From assembly GCA_025463675.1 (NCBI GenBank), contig JAODAX010000029.1:62001-126000 (forward strand): a stretch of 64,000 nucleotides of DNA, written 5' to 3'. The position numbers and the translations under genes were made by a program. Positions 31,809 to 42,628 of the stretch are shown here, piece after piece; position 1 is the stretch's first letter; each line of letters opens with the position of its first letter. Source of the stretch: Naasia sp. Lineage in GTDB: Bacteria; Actinomycetota; Actinomycetes; Actinomycetales; Microbacteriaceae. The notes beneath the pieces were generated by a model. It did no database searches. It saw nothing but the letters and a program-made list of their open reading frames with translations, and was not told the origin of the DNA.

Positions 31809-31935
31809 CACGCCGGGATCGCCGCGCTCGCGGCCGTCCTCGACGCTCCCATGGGAAGGAAGTCTAGGCGGTGCGGCTCCCTCCGCCCCGGCTGCGGACC
31901 CGGTGCGGCACGGCCCGCAACTAGCATTGAGGACC

Positions 31936-33393
31936 ATGGACAGCGCGGCGGCCGCCCTCGACCGCCTCACCCGGGTGGCGCAGTCGCCACCCGTCGCGCG
32001 CCTCGCCTCCGCGTTCGCCGAGGCGGGCGCCGAGCTCGCGCTGGTCGGCGGGCCCGTGCGGGACGCGTTCCTCGCCAGGCCACTGCTCGACCTCGACTTC
32101 ACGACGGACGCTCACCCGGACCGCATCCTCGAGATCGTCCGACCGGTCGCGTCCACGCATTGGGATGTCGGCCGAGCGTTCGGCACCATCGGCGCGCTGG
32201 TCGCCGGCGAGAAGGTGGAGATCACCACCTACCGATCGGACAGCTACAACGAGCAGTCACGGAAGCCCGAGGTGCGCTTCGGCTCGAGCCTCGAGGAGGA
32301 CCTCGTCCGGCGCGACTTCACCGTGAACGCGATGGCGCTGCGTCTGCCGGAGCGGGTCCTCGTCGACCCGACCGGCGGGATCGAGGACCTGATGGCCCGC
32401 CGGCTGCGCACGCCTCAACTGCCCGACGTGTCGTTCTCGGATGACCCGCTGCGGATGATGCGGGCCGCGCGCTTCACGGCCCAGCTCGGCTTCACGGTCG
32501 ACGGCGACGCCCGGGCATCGATGGCCGACCTCGCCGAGCGGCTCGAGATCGTCTCGGCGGAGCGCATCCGCGAGGAACTGTCCCGCCTGGTGCTCGCCGG
32601 GACGCCCCGGGAGGGCATCGAGCTGCTCGTCGACACCGGCCTTGCCGACCGCTTCCTGCCCGAGCTGTCGGCCCTGCGCCGCACCGTCGACGCGGAGCAC
32701 CGGCACAAGGACGTCTACCAGCACTCCCTCACCGTGCTCGAGCAGGCGATCAAGCTCGAAGGCGAGCGCGGTCGCCAGCCGGACCTCGTCCTCCGGCTGG
32801 CCGCTCTCCTGCACGACATCGGCAAGCCGGCCACCCGGCGGTTTGAGGGCGGCGGCACAGTGACCTTCCACCACCACGACGTGGTCGGGGCGAAGCTCGC
32901 GCGCAAGCGGCTGCGCGCGCTGCGCTACGACAACGACACGATCGCGCGCGTGTCCACCCTCATCGAGCTGCACCAGCGGTTCTTCGGCTACACCGAGGGC
33001 GTCTGGACCGACTCGGCGGTGCGCCGCTACGCCCGCGACGCCGAGGAGCAGCTCGAGCAGCTGCACATCCTGACCCGGGCGGACGTCACCACCCGGAACC
33101 GGAGGAAGGCGGAGCGGCTCGCCACCGCATACGACTCACTGGAGCAGCGCATCGGCGAGTTGGCGGAGCAGGAGGAGCTCGCCGCGGTCCGCCCCGACCT
33201 CGACGGGGAGCAGATCATGGCGATCCTCGGGGTGAAGCCGGGCCCCGCCGTCGGGCGTGCCTACCGGCATCTGCTCGAGGTGCGCCTCGACGAGGGACCG
33301 CTCGGCCAGGAGGCGGCCCGGGAACGCCTGCTCGACTGGTGGCAGCAGCAACCGGAAGGCGGCGTGTTGCCGGGCACCGACAGCGCCCGCTAA
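31936..33393 (+). CDS. CCA tRNA nucleotidyltransferase
   Basis: LVGGPVRDAFLARPLLDLDFTTDAHPD, RRDFTVNAMALRL, HD-domain LLHDIGKPATR. Confidence 0.94.
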   Translation: MDSAAAALDRLTRVAQSPPVARLASAFAEAGAELALVGGPVRDAFLARPLLDLDFTTDAHPDRILEIVRPVASTHWDVGRAFGTIGALVAGEKVEITTYRSDSYNEQSRKPEVRFGSSLEEDLVRRDFTVNAMALRLPERVLVDPTGGIEDLMARRLRTPQLPDVSFSDDPLRMMRAARFTAQLGFTVDGDARASMADLAERLEIVSAERIREELSRLVLAGTPREGIELLVDTGLADRFLPELSALRRTVDAEHRHKDVYQHSLTVLEQAIKLEGERGRQPDLVLRLAALLHDIGKPATRRFEGGGTVTFHHHDVVGAKLARKRLRALRYDNDTIARVSTLIELHQRFFGYTEGVWTDSAVRRYARDAEEQLEQLHILTRADVTTRNRRKAERLATAYDSLEQRIGELAEQEELAAVRPDLDGEQIMAILGVKPGPAVGRAYRHLLEVRLDEGPLGQEAARERLLDWWQQQPEGGVLPGTDSAR

Positions 33394-33485
33394 GCTACTG
33401 CGGTTGTCCGGTTTCGTGCCGGACGTGCACACACCCTCCTGTTGCAGAAGTACTGCAACCGTTCTAGTCCGAAGGAGGTGGGTCA

Positions 33486-33926
33486 GTGACGCACAAATAC
33501 GAACTCATGGTCATTCTCGACCCGGAGATCGACGAGAGGACCGTGGCTCCCAGCCTCGACAAGTTCCTCGGCGTGATCCGGAACGCCGGTGGCACCGTCG
33601 ACAATGTCGACGTGTGGGGCCGCCGCCGTCTCGCGTACGAGATCAACAAGAAGACCGAAGGCATTTACGCCGTCGTGAACCTCACGTCGACGTCCGAGGC
33701 AGCCAAGGAGCTGGATCGCCAGCTCGGCCTGTCCGAGGCCGTCCTGCGCACCAAGGTGCTGCGGGCCGAGGAGGCAGTCGCCCGTGTGGCTGCTGCCGCC
33801 GTCGCCGCGGCTGAGGCCGCCGCTGCTGCTCCGGTTGCTGCTCCTGCTCCGGCTCCCGCCGCTGCTCCGGTTGCTGCTCCGGCTCCCGCCGCCGCTCCGG
33901 CCGACGCAGCACCGAGCGGACGCTGA
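33486..33926 (+). CDS. rpsF: 30S ribosomal protein S6 with Ala/Pro-rich C-terminal extension
   Basis: [22 protein letters not shown]...[21 protein letters not shown]. Confidence 0.96.
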   Translation: MTHKYELMVILDPEIDERTVAPSLDKFLGVIRNAGGTVDNVDVWGRRRLAYEINKKTEGIYAVVNLTSTSEAAKELDRQLGLSEAVLRTKVLRAEEAVARVAAAAVAAAEAAAAAPVAAPAPAPAAAPVAAPAPAAAPADAAPSGR

Positions 33927-33929
33927 GCC

Positions 33930-34448
33930 GTGGCCGGCGAGACGATCATCACGGTCGTCGGCAACCTCACCGCCGACCCTGAGCTCCGCTACACCCAAGG
34001 CGGACTCGCCGTCGCGAACTTCACGATCGCGTCGACGCCCCGCACGTTCGACCGTCAGGCGAACGACTGGAAGGACGGCGAGGCGCTGTTCCTCCGCGCG
34101 TCCGTGTGGCGCGAGTTCGCCGAGCATGTCGCCGGGTCCCTCACCAAGGGCTCGCGCGTCGTCGCGACCGGCCGGCTGAAGCAGCGCTCGTACGAGACGA
34201 AGGAAGGCGAGCGGCGCACGTCGATCGAGCTGGAGGTCGACGAGATCGGCCCCTCGCTCCGCTACGCGACCGCGCAGGTCACCCGTGCAACGGGTGGCGG
34301 CGGTGGCGGCCGCGGCGTCTCCTCCGGTGGCGGGGACGAGCCGTGGGCTCCGGCAGCTGCCTCGTCCCCCGCGGCGACCTCCCCGTCATCGTCCGGTGGT
34401 GACGTCTGGAACACTCCGGGCGCCTACGACGACGACACCCCCTTCTGA
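33930..34448 (+). CDS. ssb: Single-stranded DNA-binding protein
   Basis: [45 protein letters not shown] acidic tail. Confidence 0.97.
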   Translation: MAGETIITVVGNLTADPELRYTQGGLAVANFTIASTPRTFDRQANDWKDGEALFLRASVWREFAEHVAGSLTKGSRVVATGRLKQRSYETKEGERRTSIELEVDEIGPSLRYATAQVTRATGGGGGGRGVSSGGGDEPWAPAAASSPAATSPSSSGGDVWNTPGAYDDDTPF

Positions 34449-34477
34449 TCTCCCCTTTCCACAGTTAGGAACTACGC

Positions 34478-34735
34478 ATGGCTGGCAAGTCACGCGGCGA
34501 CAGCCGCAAGCCTCGCGTCAAGGGCGGCAAGACCGCTGCTCCCGCGAAGGCCATCAAGGTCGGCGTCATCGACTACAAGGACGTCGCGACGCTCCGCAAG
34601 TTCATCTCCGAGCGCGGCAAGATCCGCGCTCGCCGCATCACCGGTGTCTCGGTGCAGGAGCAGCGCCTCATCGCGCGGGCCGTGAAGAACGCCCGTGAGA
34701 TGGCTCTGCTCCCGTACGCGGGCTCGGGCCGCTAG
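34478..34735 (+). CDS. rpsR: 30S ribosomal protein S18
   Basis: [51 protein letters not shown]. Confidence 0.97.
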   Translation: MAGKSRGDSRKPRVKGGKTAAPAKAIKVGVIDYKDVATLRKFISERGKIRARRITGVSVQEQRLIARAVKNAREMALLPYAGSGR

Positions 34736-34743
34736 GAGTCACG

Positions 34744-35196
34744 ATGTCCAAGCTCATCCTCACCCACGAGGTCACCGGCCTCGGCGCGCCCGGTGACGTC
34801 GTCGACGTCAAAAACGGGTACGCGCGCAACTACCTGGTCCCGTCCGGCTTCGCCGTGCCGTGGACCCGCGGCGGCGAGAAGCAGATCGCCTCGATCAAGG
34901 CGGCCCGCGCGGCTCGCGAGCTGGCCACGCACGAGGAGGCCGAGCAGCTCAAGCAGAAGCTCGAGCAGTCTCCGGTCACCCTGACCGTCAAGGCGGGCAC
35001 CGGCGGACGTCTCTTCGGCTCGGTCAAGACCAGCGACGTGGCGGACGCCGTGGCGGCCGCCGGTCTCGGCACGATCGACAAGCGCAAGATCGAGCTCTCC
35101 AGCACGATCCGCGCGACCGGCTCCCACGAGGCGACGGTGCGACTCCGCGAAGACGTCGCGGCGACCATCGCGCTCAACGTGGTGGCGGGCCGCTAG
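34744..35196 (+). CDS. rplI: 50S ribosomal protein L9
   Basis: [41 protein letters not shown]. Confidence 0.97.
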   Translation: MSKLILTHEVTGLGAPGDVVDVKNGYARNYLVPSGFAVPWTRGGEKQIASIKAARAARELATHEEAEQLKQKLEQSPVTLTVKAGTGGRLFGSVKTSDVADAVAAAGLGTIDKRKIELSSTIRATGSHEATVRLREDVAATIALNVVAGR

Positions 35197-35211
35197 CTCG
35201 AACACTCCAGG

Positions 35212-35241
35212 ACGGCGGCACGGGGCGACCCGTGCCGCCGT
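35212..35241 (+). terminator. Hairpin downstream of the rpsF–ssb–rpsR–rplI operon
   Basis: acggcggcacggg-gcga-cccgtgccgccgt, perfect 13-bp stem. Confidence 0.75.
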
Positions 35242-35766
35242 TCGGCGTTCCCGGAGGAACGAGGAGGGCTCGGGGCCTGCGGGTCGCGCCTCCGGCCGCC
35301 CTGCCGCACGACCGTCCCTCAACAGGCCCGGGTTGGGGCCAACAGGCTGGGACGCCCTTGTAGGGCCTGCCGAGGGCCGATGAGCCTGTTGAGCGCAGGC
35401 GGCGTCGGACGCGCGCGAGGTGCGGGCCGGGCGCGGGCGGTGCGGCGACGGCACCTCCTCGGCACCGCAGGCAACCTTCGACCACGGCTTGAAGCCAGTT
35501 GTCCCCAGCCGGGTCCTTGGACAGAGAATTCGCTGATCTCGGGCGGTTCTGCCGAGTGATACCAGGCGTTCTCCCCAGGGTTCTCCCAAGGCGACACGCG
35601 GCCTTCCCCGGATTTGTCCACAGGTCTGTGCACACCGGTGGAAACCGGGCGCGGGGTAACGTCGGGGAGTCGCGGTGCCTGGGGGGGCGCCGCGACCGGG
35701 GTGTCAGGGGTAGGCGCTTCGATGGGGGCCGCGTCGAGCGGTACAGGGGATTCGGGGAGGCACGCG

Positions 35767-37137
35767 ATGTCGATCGCACATCTGGGGCTGGCGCCCGAGG
35801 CGGGCACGGAGCTGCGCGCAGCTCGCACGCCGCCGCACGACCTGCTTGCCGAGCAGAGCGCGCTCGGCGGCATGCTGCTCAGCAAGGATGCGGTCGCCGA
35901 CGTCCTCGAGGCCGTCAAGGGCGTCGACTTCTACGTGCCGAAGCACGAGGTCATCTTCGAGGCGGTCCTCAACCTCTATGCGCACGGTCAGCCGACCGAC
36001 GTCATCACGGTCACCGACGAGCTCACCAAGGCCGGTGACCTCGCCCGCGCCGGCGGCGCCGACTACCTGCACACGCTCACCAGCATCGTTCCCACCGCCG
36101 CGAACGCCGGCTTCTACGCGGAGATCGTCGCCGAGCGTGCAGTGCTGCGCCGGCTCGTCGACGCGGGCACCCGCATCGTGCAGATGGGCTACGCGGCCGA
36201 AGGGGAGGTCGCCGACCTCGTCAACAACGCGCAGGCTGAGATCTACGGCATCACCCGCGAGAAGGAGGCCGAGGACTACGTCCCGCTGACCGAGGCGGTC
36301 CAGGTCGCGATCGACGAGATCGAGGCGGCATCGAGCCGCGACGGCTCCATGACCGGCGTCCCCACCGGCTTCGCGGAGCTGGACGACCTCACGAACGGGC
36401 TGCACCCCGGTCAGATGATCGTCGTCGCCGCCCGTCCCGCGATGGGAAAGTCGACGCTCGCGCTCGACTTCGCGCGGTCAGCGTCCATCAAGGCGAACAT
36501 GCCCTCGGTGTTCTTCTCGCTGGAGATGGGCAAGAGCGAGATCGCGATGCGCCTCATGTCGGCCGAGGCGTCCATCCCGCTCCAGCACATGCGCAAGGGA
36601 ACCCTGCACACCGACGACTGGACGAAGCTCGCCCAGGTGCGCGGCCGCATCAACGACGCTCCCCTGTACATCGACGACAGCCCCAACATGACGCTCGTCG
36701 AGATCCGCGCCAAGTGCCGTCGGCTCAAGCAGAAGGTCGGCCTGAAGCTCGTCGTCATCGACTACCTGCAGCTGATGACCTCGGGCAAGAAGGTGGAGAG
36801 CCGCCAGCAGGAGGTCTCGGAGTTCTCCCGGGCCCTGAAGCTGCTGGCCAAGGAGCTGCAGGTGCCGGTCATCGCTCTGTCCCAGCTGAACCGTGGTCCC
36901 GAGCAGCGGGCCGACAAGCTGCCCGCCATCTCCGACCTCCGCGAATCCGGCTCGATCGAGCAGGACGCGGACATGGTGATCCTGCTGCACCGCGAGGCCG
37001 CCTACGACAAGGACAGCCCCCGCGCCGGCGAGGCAGACCTCATCGTCGCCAAGCACCGCAACGGTCCCACGCGCACCGTCACGGTGGGCTTCCACGGCCA
37101 CTACTCGCGCTTCGTCGATCTGCCGCCCGGGTCCTGA
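35767..37137 (+). CDS. dnaB: Replicative DNA helicase DnaB (no intein)
   Basis: PPHDLLAEQSALGGMLLSKDAVADVLE, VVAARPAMGKSTLALDFARSA, VVIDYLQLMTS; start set at MSIAHLGL. Confidence 0.95.
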   Translation: MSIAHLGLAPEAGTELRAARTPPHDLLAEQSALGGMLLSKDAVADVLEAVKGVDFYVPKHEVIFEAVLNLYAHGQPTDVITVTDELTKAGDLARAGGADYLHTLTSIVPTAANAGFYAEIVAERAVLRRLVDAGTRIVQMGYAAEGEVADLVNNAQAEIYGITREKEAEDYVPLTEAVQVAIDEIEAASSRDGSMTGVPTGFAELDDLTNGLHPGQMIVVAARPAMGKSTLALDFARSASIKANMPSVFFSLEMGKSEIAMRLMSAEASIPLQHMRKGTLHTDDWTKLAQVRGRINDAPLYIDDSPNMTLVEIRAKCRRLKQKVGLKLVVIDYLQLMTSGKKVESRQQEVSEFSRALKLLAKELQVPVIALSQLNRGPEQRADKLPAISDLRESGSIEQDADMVILLHREAAYDKDSPRAGEADLIVAKHRNGPTRTVTVGFHGHYSRFVDLPPGS

Positions 37138-37231
37138 CCCGGCCCTGGGCGTTCCGGGCGCTCGGGAGGTCCCAGCGGGGTTGGCGTAGGCTGGGACGGG
37201 CCCGTCGGATGGCGGTCCGTACGGAGGAACC

Positions 37232-37780
37232 ATGACGACCGAGCGCTCGCGGATCGCGCTCGAAGCCCTCCCCCGCGGCGTGCTCGCCCTGCTGCTCGCC
37301 CTCGTGGTGACGTTCTCGCAGGACCACTCGCCGGCGTTGGGCCTCACCGTGTTCGGGCTGTGGGCGGTGCTGACCGGCGCCGCGATCGTCGCCCTCGGAC
37401 GCCGTGCCCGCGCCCAACAGGGCCTCGCGGGCGGAGTCGTGCACATCTTCGGCGGCGCGCTCGCTCTCGCGGTGCTGCTCGTGGTCCCGGCGTCCGCGCC
37501 GGGACTCCTCGTGCCCGTGCTCGCCGGCACGCTGGCCCTCGCAGGCGGCCTCGACATCGCCGGTGGGCTCGCCCGCGGCACGGCTGCCGACGGCCTCGGC
37601 CGGGACGGCGTGGCCCTCGGCGCAGCCAACCTCCTCGTCGTCGTCGGAATGCTCGTCTTCGCGGGCGACCCGGTCGTCACCGTCGGCCTCCTCGGCGCAT
37701 GGGCGGCGATCGCCGGCGTCTACCTCGTGATCGGCGCGCTCAGCGTGCCGGCCTCCGCCCGAAAGGCGCACTCCGCGTGA
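37232..37780 (+). CDS. Hypothetical multi-TM membrane protein
   Basis: 182 aa, repeated hydrophobic segments. Confidence 0.7.
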   Translation: MTTERSRIALEALPRGVLALLLALVVTFSQDHSPALGLTVFGLWAVLTGAAIVALGRRARAQQGLAGGVVHIFGGALALAVLLVVPASAPGLLVPVLAGTLALAGGLDIAGGLARGTAADGLGRDGVALGAANLLVVVGMLVFAGDPVVTVGLLGAWAAIAGVYLVIGALSVPASARKAHSA

Positions 37781-38028
37781 ACGCTCAGCCCAGCCGGCGG
37801 GAGCGCTTCCGCCCGCTCGAACTCATCGGCCTCGCCTTCGTCGTGGCCATCTTCACCGGCGTCGTGGTGCTCATCACGGCGCGCGACATCCACCTGGCCG
37901 TCATCTTCTTCGGCGGGGCGTTCGTCGTCGCGCTGGTCGGGCTGGCAATGCTGGCGCTGGTGGCCGGGCCGATCGGGCCGGATCAGCCGGACGCCGTTGC
38001 GGAACGCCCCGGCGGCCCGCACACCTAG
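37777..38028 (+). CDS. Hypothetical small two-TM membrane protein
   Basis: GTGA overlap with the upstream gene; LIGLAFVVAIFTGVVVLIT and LAVIFFGGAFVVALVGLAML segments. Confidence 0.65.
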   Translation: MNAQPSRRERFRPLELIGLAFVVAIFTGVVVLITARDIHLAVIFFGGAFVVALVGLAMLALVAGPIGPDQPDAVAERPGGPHT

Positions 38029-38040
38029 GCTCCCACAGGC

Positions 38041-39450
38041 TTAGGCGCTGGCGGGACGGTCCGCCGGCCGCTCGATCAGCCCGGTGAGCTCGGACGCGAG
38101 CCCGACATAGGCGGACGGGGTGAGCGCAGCCAGCCGCTCCTTGGCCTCCGCCGACAGATCGAGCCCGGCCACGAACTCCCGCAGCTCCGCGGCTCCCAGC
38201 CGCCGGCCCCGCGTCAACTCCTTGAGCAGCTCGTACGGGTTCGCGATGCCGCTCCGGCCGGCCGCAACCTCCGCACGGATCACCGTCTGCACCGCCTCGG
38301 CGAGCACCTCCCAGTTGCCGTCGAGATCCGCAGCGAGGCGCGCCTGGTCCACGGCGAGCTCGTCGAGGCCGCGCAGGATGTTGTCGACGGCGAGCAGCGA
38401 ATGCCCGAAGCCGACGCCGATGTTGCGCTGCGTGGACGAGTCGGTGAGGTCGCGCTGCAGGCGGGACGTCACGAGCGTCGCGGACAGTGAGCCGAGGATC
38501 GCCGCGGACAGCTCCAGGTTCGCCTCCGCGTTCTCGAACCGGATCGGGTTCACCTTGTGCGGCATGGTGGACGACCCGGTCGCGCCTTCGACCGGGATCT
38601 GCCGGAAGTAGCCGAGCGAGATGTACGTCCACACGTCGGTGCAGAGGTTGTGCAGCACCCGGCCGATGTGCACGACGACGTCGTACAGCTCCGCCTGCCA
38701 GTCATGGGACTCGATCTGGGTGGTCAGCGGATTCCAGGTGAGGCCCAGCCCGGTCACGAATTCCCGCGACACCCGCTGCCAGTCGACGTCGGGGCCCGCC
38801 ACCAAGTGCGCGGCGTACGTGCCCGTCGCGCCGTTGAACTTGCCCAGGTATTCGACCCGGTCGAGCCGCGCCAGGAGCCGGTCGAGCCGGCCGACGAACA
38901 CGGCGAGCTCTCGGCCGAGGGTGGTCGGCGTCGCCGGCTGCCCGTGCGTGCGGGCGAGCATCGGCGTCGCGCGCTGCTCCAATGCCATGCCGCGCAGCTT
39001 GTCGACGAGCTCGACGATGCGCGGCCGCCAGACGGTCGTCACCGCGTCGCGCACCGTGATCGCGTAGGAGAGGTTGTTGATGTCCTCGCTCGTCGCCGCG
39101 AAGTGGGTGAGTTCGGCGACCGTCGTGAGGCCCAGCCGCTCCAGCCGGGTGCGCACCCAGTACTCGACCGCCTTCACGTCGTGCCGCGTGCGCGCCTCGA
39201 GGGTCGCGAGCTCCGCAACGTCGTCCTCGCCGAACTCCGCGACCGCGGCACGCAGCAATCGCGCCTGATCGGCGGGCAGCGCCCGAGTTCCGAACATGCC
39301 GTGATCGGTCAGGTGGAGCAGCCACTCGACCTCGACCAGCGCGCGGGCCCGATTGAGCCCCGCCTCCGACAGGTGCTCCGAGAGTCCGGCGACGGCAGCG
39401 CGGTAGCGGCCGTCGAGGGGGCTCAGCGGCTGGGGAGGAAGGGACGTCAT
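38041..39450 (-). CDS. purB: Adenylosuccinate lyase
   Basis: LSPLDGRYRAAVAGLSEHLSEAGLNRARALVEVEWL, GATGSSTMPHKVNPIRFENAEANL. Confidence 0.95.
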   Translation of the reverse strand: MTSLPPQPLSPLDGRYRAAVAGLSEHLSEAGLNRARALVEVEWLLHLTDHGMFGTRALPADQARLLRAAVAEFGEDDVAELATLEARTRHDVKAVEYWVRTRLERLGLTTVAELTHFAATSEDINNLSYAITVRDAVTTVWRPRIVELVDKLRGMALEQRATPMLARTHGQPATPTTLGRELAVFVGRLDRLLARLDRVEYLGKFNGATGTYAAHLVAGPDVDWQRVSREFVTGLGLTWNPLTTQIESHDWQAELYDVVVHIGRVLHNLCTDVWTYISLGYFRQIPVEGATGSSTMPHKVNPIRFENAEANLELSAAILGSLSATLVTSRLQRDLTDSSTQRNIGVGFGHSLLAVDNILRGLDELAVDQARLAADLDGNWEVLAEAVQTVIRAEVAAGRSGIANPYELLKELTRGRRLGAAELREFVAGLDLSAEAKERLAALTPSAYVGLASELTGLIERPADRPASA

Positions 39451-39588
39451 GCCGGCTCCGATCGGGTCCGCCCGGTTCCCCGAGCCCTCCTATTCTGCCG
39501 GTCCTCCCCCGGGCCCGCCGCCCGCCGGCTCTCCCCCGGTCGTTCCCGACGGCGGTCGCCGACCCGCGGCGCCTGCGAGGGTCGACCG

Positions 39589-39771
39589 GTGCGGGACGCG
39601 ACACAGCAGGAGGAGCGCCGACGGGCGGCGGAGGAACTGGCCTGCCTAGCGAACGCCTTGCGCCGGTTGGCGCCCGTGGTGTGGGAGGGGCCGGCAGCCC
39701 GCACCCTGGAGCGCTCGGTCCTCGACATCGCACGGGACGTCGGCCTGGCGGCGGCGTCGCTCGAGGCATGA
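39589..39771 (+). CDS. Small (60 aa) helical protein with a WxG motif
   Basis: GTG start; [64 protein letters not shown] overlap with the next gene. Confidence 0.55.
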   Translation: MRDATQQEERRRAAEELACLANALRRLAPVVWEGPAARTLERSVLDIARDVGLAAASLEA

Positions 39772-41072
39772 GCGACGACCTCGAGGTCCGCGGCGGCGGG
39801 CGGATCACGATCGCCGACGACGAGCTGCTGGCCGCTCTGACCGGCTGCGCACGGATCGCGGACCGGCTCGACGATGCCGCCGCCCGCCTCGCACGATCCG
39901 ACGCGCTGCCGGAGGCGCGACGGGTCGCTGCCGCAGCCGACCGGCTCCACCTGCTCGCCGGCGCCCTCCGTTTCGCGCTCGACGCGTACTCGGCGGCCGA
40001 GTACGCCGCCGGCCTCCTGGCCGCGCGGGCGGCAGCGATCCTCGCCTACTGGGCGGGTCGCCTCTCTCCCCTGCTCCTCCTCACCGCGACCGGGCCCGCC
40101 GTCCCCCTCGCGGCGATTCTCGCCTACGCCGCCTACTCCGGGACCGACCCGGTCTGGCGGCGCGACGTAGCCCGGGCCCTGCTCACCGACCCACGCATCG
40201 CCGGGGCCCTTCGGGTCGGTGTGGACGGCGTGGACGACGCCCTCCGCGGGAGCCTGCAGCTGCCCGCACATCTGGCGCAGGGGCTCGAGCACGGCGTGCT
40301 CGGGCGGGGGGAAGCAGCCCTGCTGCTCCTGCTGGGGCTGCGCGCCGCCGATGTCGTCAGCACGGGGCGGCCGGCGGTCAGCCAGGTAGCGGCGGGGCCC
40401 GCCCGGCCGCCCTCGTCGCTCGCCGACCTCGCCGCCCGGGTGCCGCCGACCGGCGGCGGCGCCCCGCAGGTGCGGATCGAGCGGTACGCGACCTCGACGG
40501 GCACCCGGTTCGCCGTCTACCTCGGCGGCACCGCGACCGTGAAGGGCACCGACCCGTGGGATCTGGGCTCCGACGTCGCGGGCATGTCGAGCGTGCCGGC
40601 AGACAGCGTGGTCGCGGCCACCGACGCGATGCGCGCCGCCGGCATCGGACCTGCCGATCCGGTGGTGCTCGTCGGCTACTCCCAGGGCGGGCTCATCGCC
40701 TCACGCATCGCGGAGGGCGGCGGCTTCCGGATCGATGGCGTGCTCGCCCTCGCCTCCCCTTCCCCCGCCTCCGCGGCGCCGACGCTGAGCCTCGAACACG
40801 CGGACGACCCGGTGCCCGCGCTCGCGGGAGCCGCTCCGCCCCCTCCCGGCACGGTCATCGTCCGCCGCACCGTCTACGACGACGCCCCGCCGCCGCGCAC
40901 GGGCCCACTCGCCGCCGGGCACGCCCTCGAGACCTACCGGGAGACTGCGGCGCGCGCCGATTCGAGCGCGGAGGAGCGCATCGTGGCGGCGCGGAGCGTG
41001 CTGCTCGACGGCCTGCGCGGTGCGACCGGCGGCACGGCGACGCTGTGGCGGGCCGACCGGGGACCGGGGTGA
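39768..41072 (+). CDS. Alpha/beta-hydrolase-like protein with helical/TM N-terminal region
   Basis: [18 protein letters not shown] nucleophile elbow; N-terminal Ala-rich helices and TM. Confidence 0.75.
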   Translation: MSDDLEVRGGGRITIADDELLAALTGCARIADRLDDAAARLARSDALPEARRVAAAADRLHLLAGALRFALDAYSAAEYAAGLLAARAAAILAYWAGRLSPLLLLTATGPAVPLAAILAYAAYSGTDPVWRRDVARALLTDPRIAGALRVGVDGVDDALRGSLQLPAHLAQGLEHGVLGRGEAALLLLLGLRAADVVSTGRPAVSQVAAGPARPPSSLADLAARVPPTGGGAPQVRIERYATSTGTRFAVYLGGTATVKGTDPWDLGSDVAGMSSVPADSVVAATDAMRAAGIGPADPVVLVGYSQGGLIASRIAEGGGFRIDGVLALASPSPASAAPTLSLEHADDPVPALAGAAPPPPGTVIVRRTVYDDAPPPRTGPLAAGHALETYRETAARADSSAEERIVAARSVLLDGLRGATGGTATLWRADRGPG

Positions 41073-41085
41073 ATGCTCCGGTCGG

Positions 41086-41484
41086 TCAGCGCCGGGAGCC
41101 GGCGAGCGGCCGGAGCACCAGGCCGAGGATCCAGTTGATGATCCCCATCACCAGGGCCGCGAGCACGCCCCACCAGAAGCCGTCCACGTGCAGGCCGAAG
41201 CCGAGCAGGCCGCTGATCCAGGCGACCAGCAGGAACAGCAGCCCGTTCACGATCAGCGCGATGAGCCCCAGCGTGAGGATGTAGAGCGGGAACGCGACGA
41301 TGCGGATCGCCGTGCCGATCACCCCGTTGACGACGCCGAAGAGGAGGCCGAGCAGCAGGTAGGTGAGGATCCACGCCACCGTGTCGCCCGGCGGATAGGG
41401 CGTCACCTGGATGCCGGCCACCAGCAGAGTGGTGAGCCAGAGGGCGACGGCGTTGCCGGCGACCGTGACGAGGAACCTGCGCAC
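41086..41484 (-). CDS. Four-TM 'phage holin family' (mycobacterial-type) membrane protein
   Basis: [50 protein letters not shown]. Confidence 0.85.
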   Translation of the reverse strand: MRRFLVTVAGNAVALWLTTLLVAGIQVTPYPPGDTVAWILTYLLLGLLFGVVNGVIGTAIRIVAFPLYILTLGLIALIVNGLLFLLVAWISGLLGFGLHVDGFWWGVLAALVMGIINWILGLVLRPLAGSRR

Positions 41485-41526
41485 GCCTCAACTATCTCAC
41501 CCTGCCAGCCCGAATACGATCAGGCC

Positions 41527-42618
41527 GTGACCCACACCACGGCCGTCCGCCTCCGTCCCGAGATCGCAGCACTGCCCGCCTACAAGCAGGGCAGGCCCGC
41601 AGCCGCCGGCGGCTACAAGCTGTCGTCCAACGAGAACCCGTTCCCGCCGCTGCCCGGAGTCGCCGAGGCGCTCGCCGGTGCACTCGACGTCAACCGCTAC
41701 CCGGACGGCGCCGCCGTCGCGCTGCGCGACCGGCTGGCGGAGCGGTTCGGGGTGCACACCGACGAGGTGCACGTCGGGGCGGGCTCCGTCTCCCTCATCG
41801 CCCAGTTCCTGCTCGCCGCCGCAGGCCCCGGCGACGAGGTCGTCTACGCCTGGCGGTCGTTCGAGGCGTACCCCGGACTCGTCACGGTGGCGGGGGCCAC
41901 CAGCGTGCCGGTGCCGCTGCTGCCCGACGGCCGGCACGACCTGTCCGCGATGGCCGCCGCGGTCACCGACCGCACGCGCGCCGTCCTCGTCTGCACGCCC
42001 AACAACCCCACCGGCTGCACGGTCCGCGCCGACGAGTTCGCCGAGTTCCTGGCGGCGGTGCCCTCCGACGTGCTGGTGCTCCTCGATGAGGCGTACGCCG
42101 AGTTCATCCGGGACGCCGACGCCGTGGACGGCACCGCCCTCCTCGGCACCCCGAATCTGGTGCTGCTGCGCACCTTCTCCAAAGCTTGGGGACTCGCCGG
42201 CGTGCGGCTCGGCTACGCGATCGGCCCCGCGGCGGTGCTCGACGCGGCGCGGGCCGCCGCGATCCCGCTCAGCGTCACCCACGTCGCGCAGGCGGGCGGG
42301 GTCGCCGCCCTCGATGCGGAGGAGGAGGCGATGGCGCGGGTCGAGCAGATCGTGCGCCGGCGCGACCGGGTGCAGTCCGGCCTCGCGGCCGCGGGACTGC
42401 GCGTCCCGGTCAGCCAGGGAAACTTCGTCTGGCTGGACCTCGGACCCGACACGGGCGCCGCCGCCGACGTGCTGCACGACGCCGGCCTGGCCGCCCGCGT
42501 CTTCCCCGGAGAGGGCATCCGCGTGTCGATCGGGGAGGAGGAGTCGGTGGGAAGGCTCCTAACCGCCGCGAACGAGATTGTGCGCTTCCTCCCGGAGGGG
42601 TCCCCTGCCCGCCGGTAG
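41527..42618 (+). CDS. hisC: Histidinol-phosphate aminotransferase
   Basis: [27 protein letters not shown]-type segment, [21 protein letters not shown]. Confidence 0.92.
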   Translation: MTHTTAVRLRPEIAALPAYKQGRPAAAGGYKLSSNENPFPPLPGVAEALAGALDVNRYPDGAAVALRDRLAERFGVHTDEVHVGAGSVSLIAQFLLAAAGPGDEVVYAWRSFEAYPGLVTVAGATSVPVPLLPDGRHDLSAMAAAVTDRTRAVLVCTPNNPTGCTVRADEFAEFLAAVPSDVLVLLDEAYAEFIRDADAVDGTALLGTPNLVLLRTFSKAWGLAGVRLGYAIGPAAVLDAARAAAIPLSVTHVAQAGGVAALDAEEEAMARVEQIVRRRDRVQSGLAAAGLRVPVSQGNFVWLDLGPDTGAAADVLHDAGLAARVFPGEGIRVSIGEEESVGRLLTAANEIVRFLPEGSPARR

Positions 42619-42628
42619 ATTGGGGCCG

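Noticed and set aside
29637-32444. 935-aa plus-strand ORF
   Set aside because: Antisense to murJ/DUF6049-like genes and out of frame with the CCA enzyme; Arg/Gly/His-rich shadow translation.
35767-37137. Possible intein in dnaB or gyrase
   Set aside because: Translations run uninterrupted through the Walker A and catalytic motifs; no intein blocks seen.
41086-41484. 'Phage holin family' gene as prophage evidence
   Set aside because: This four-TM family is a common chromosomal actinobacterial membrane protein; no other phage genes are nearby.
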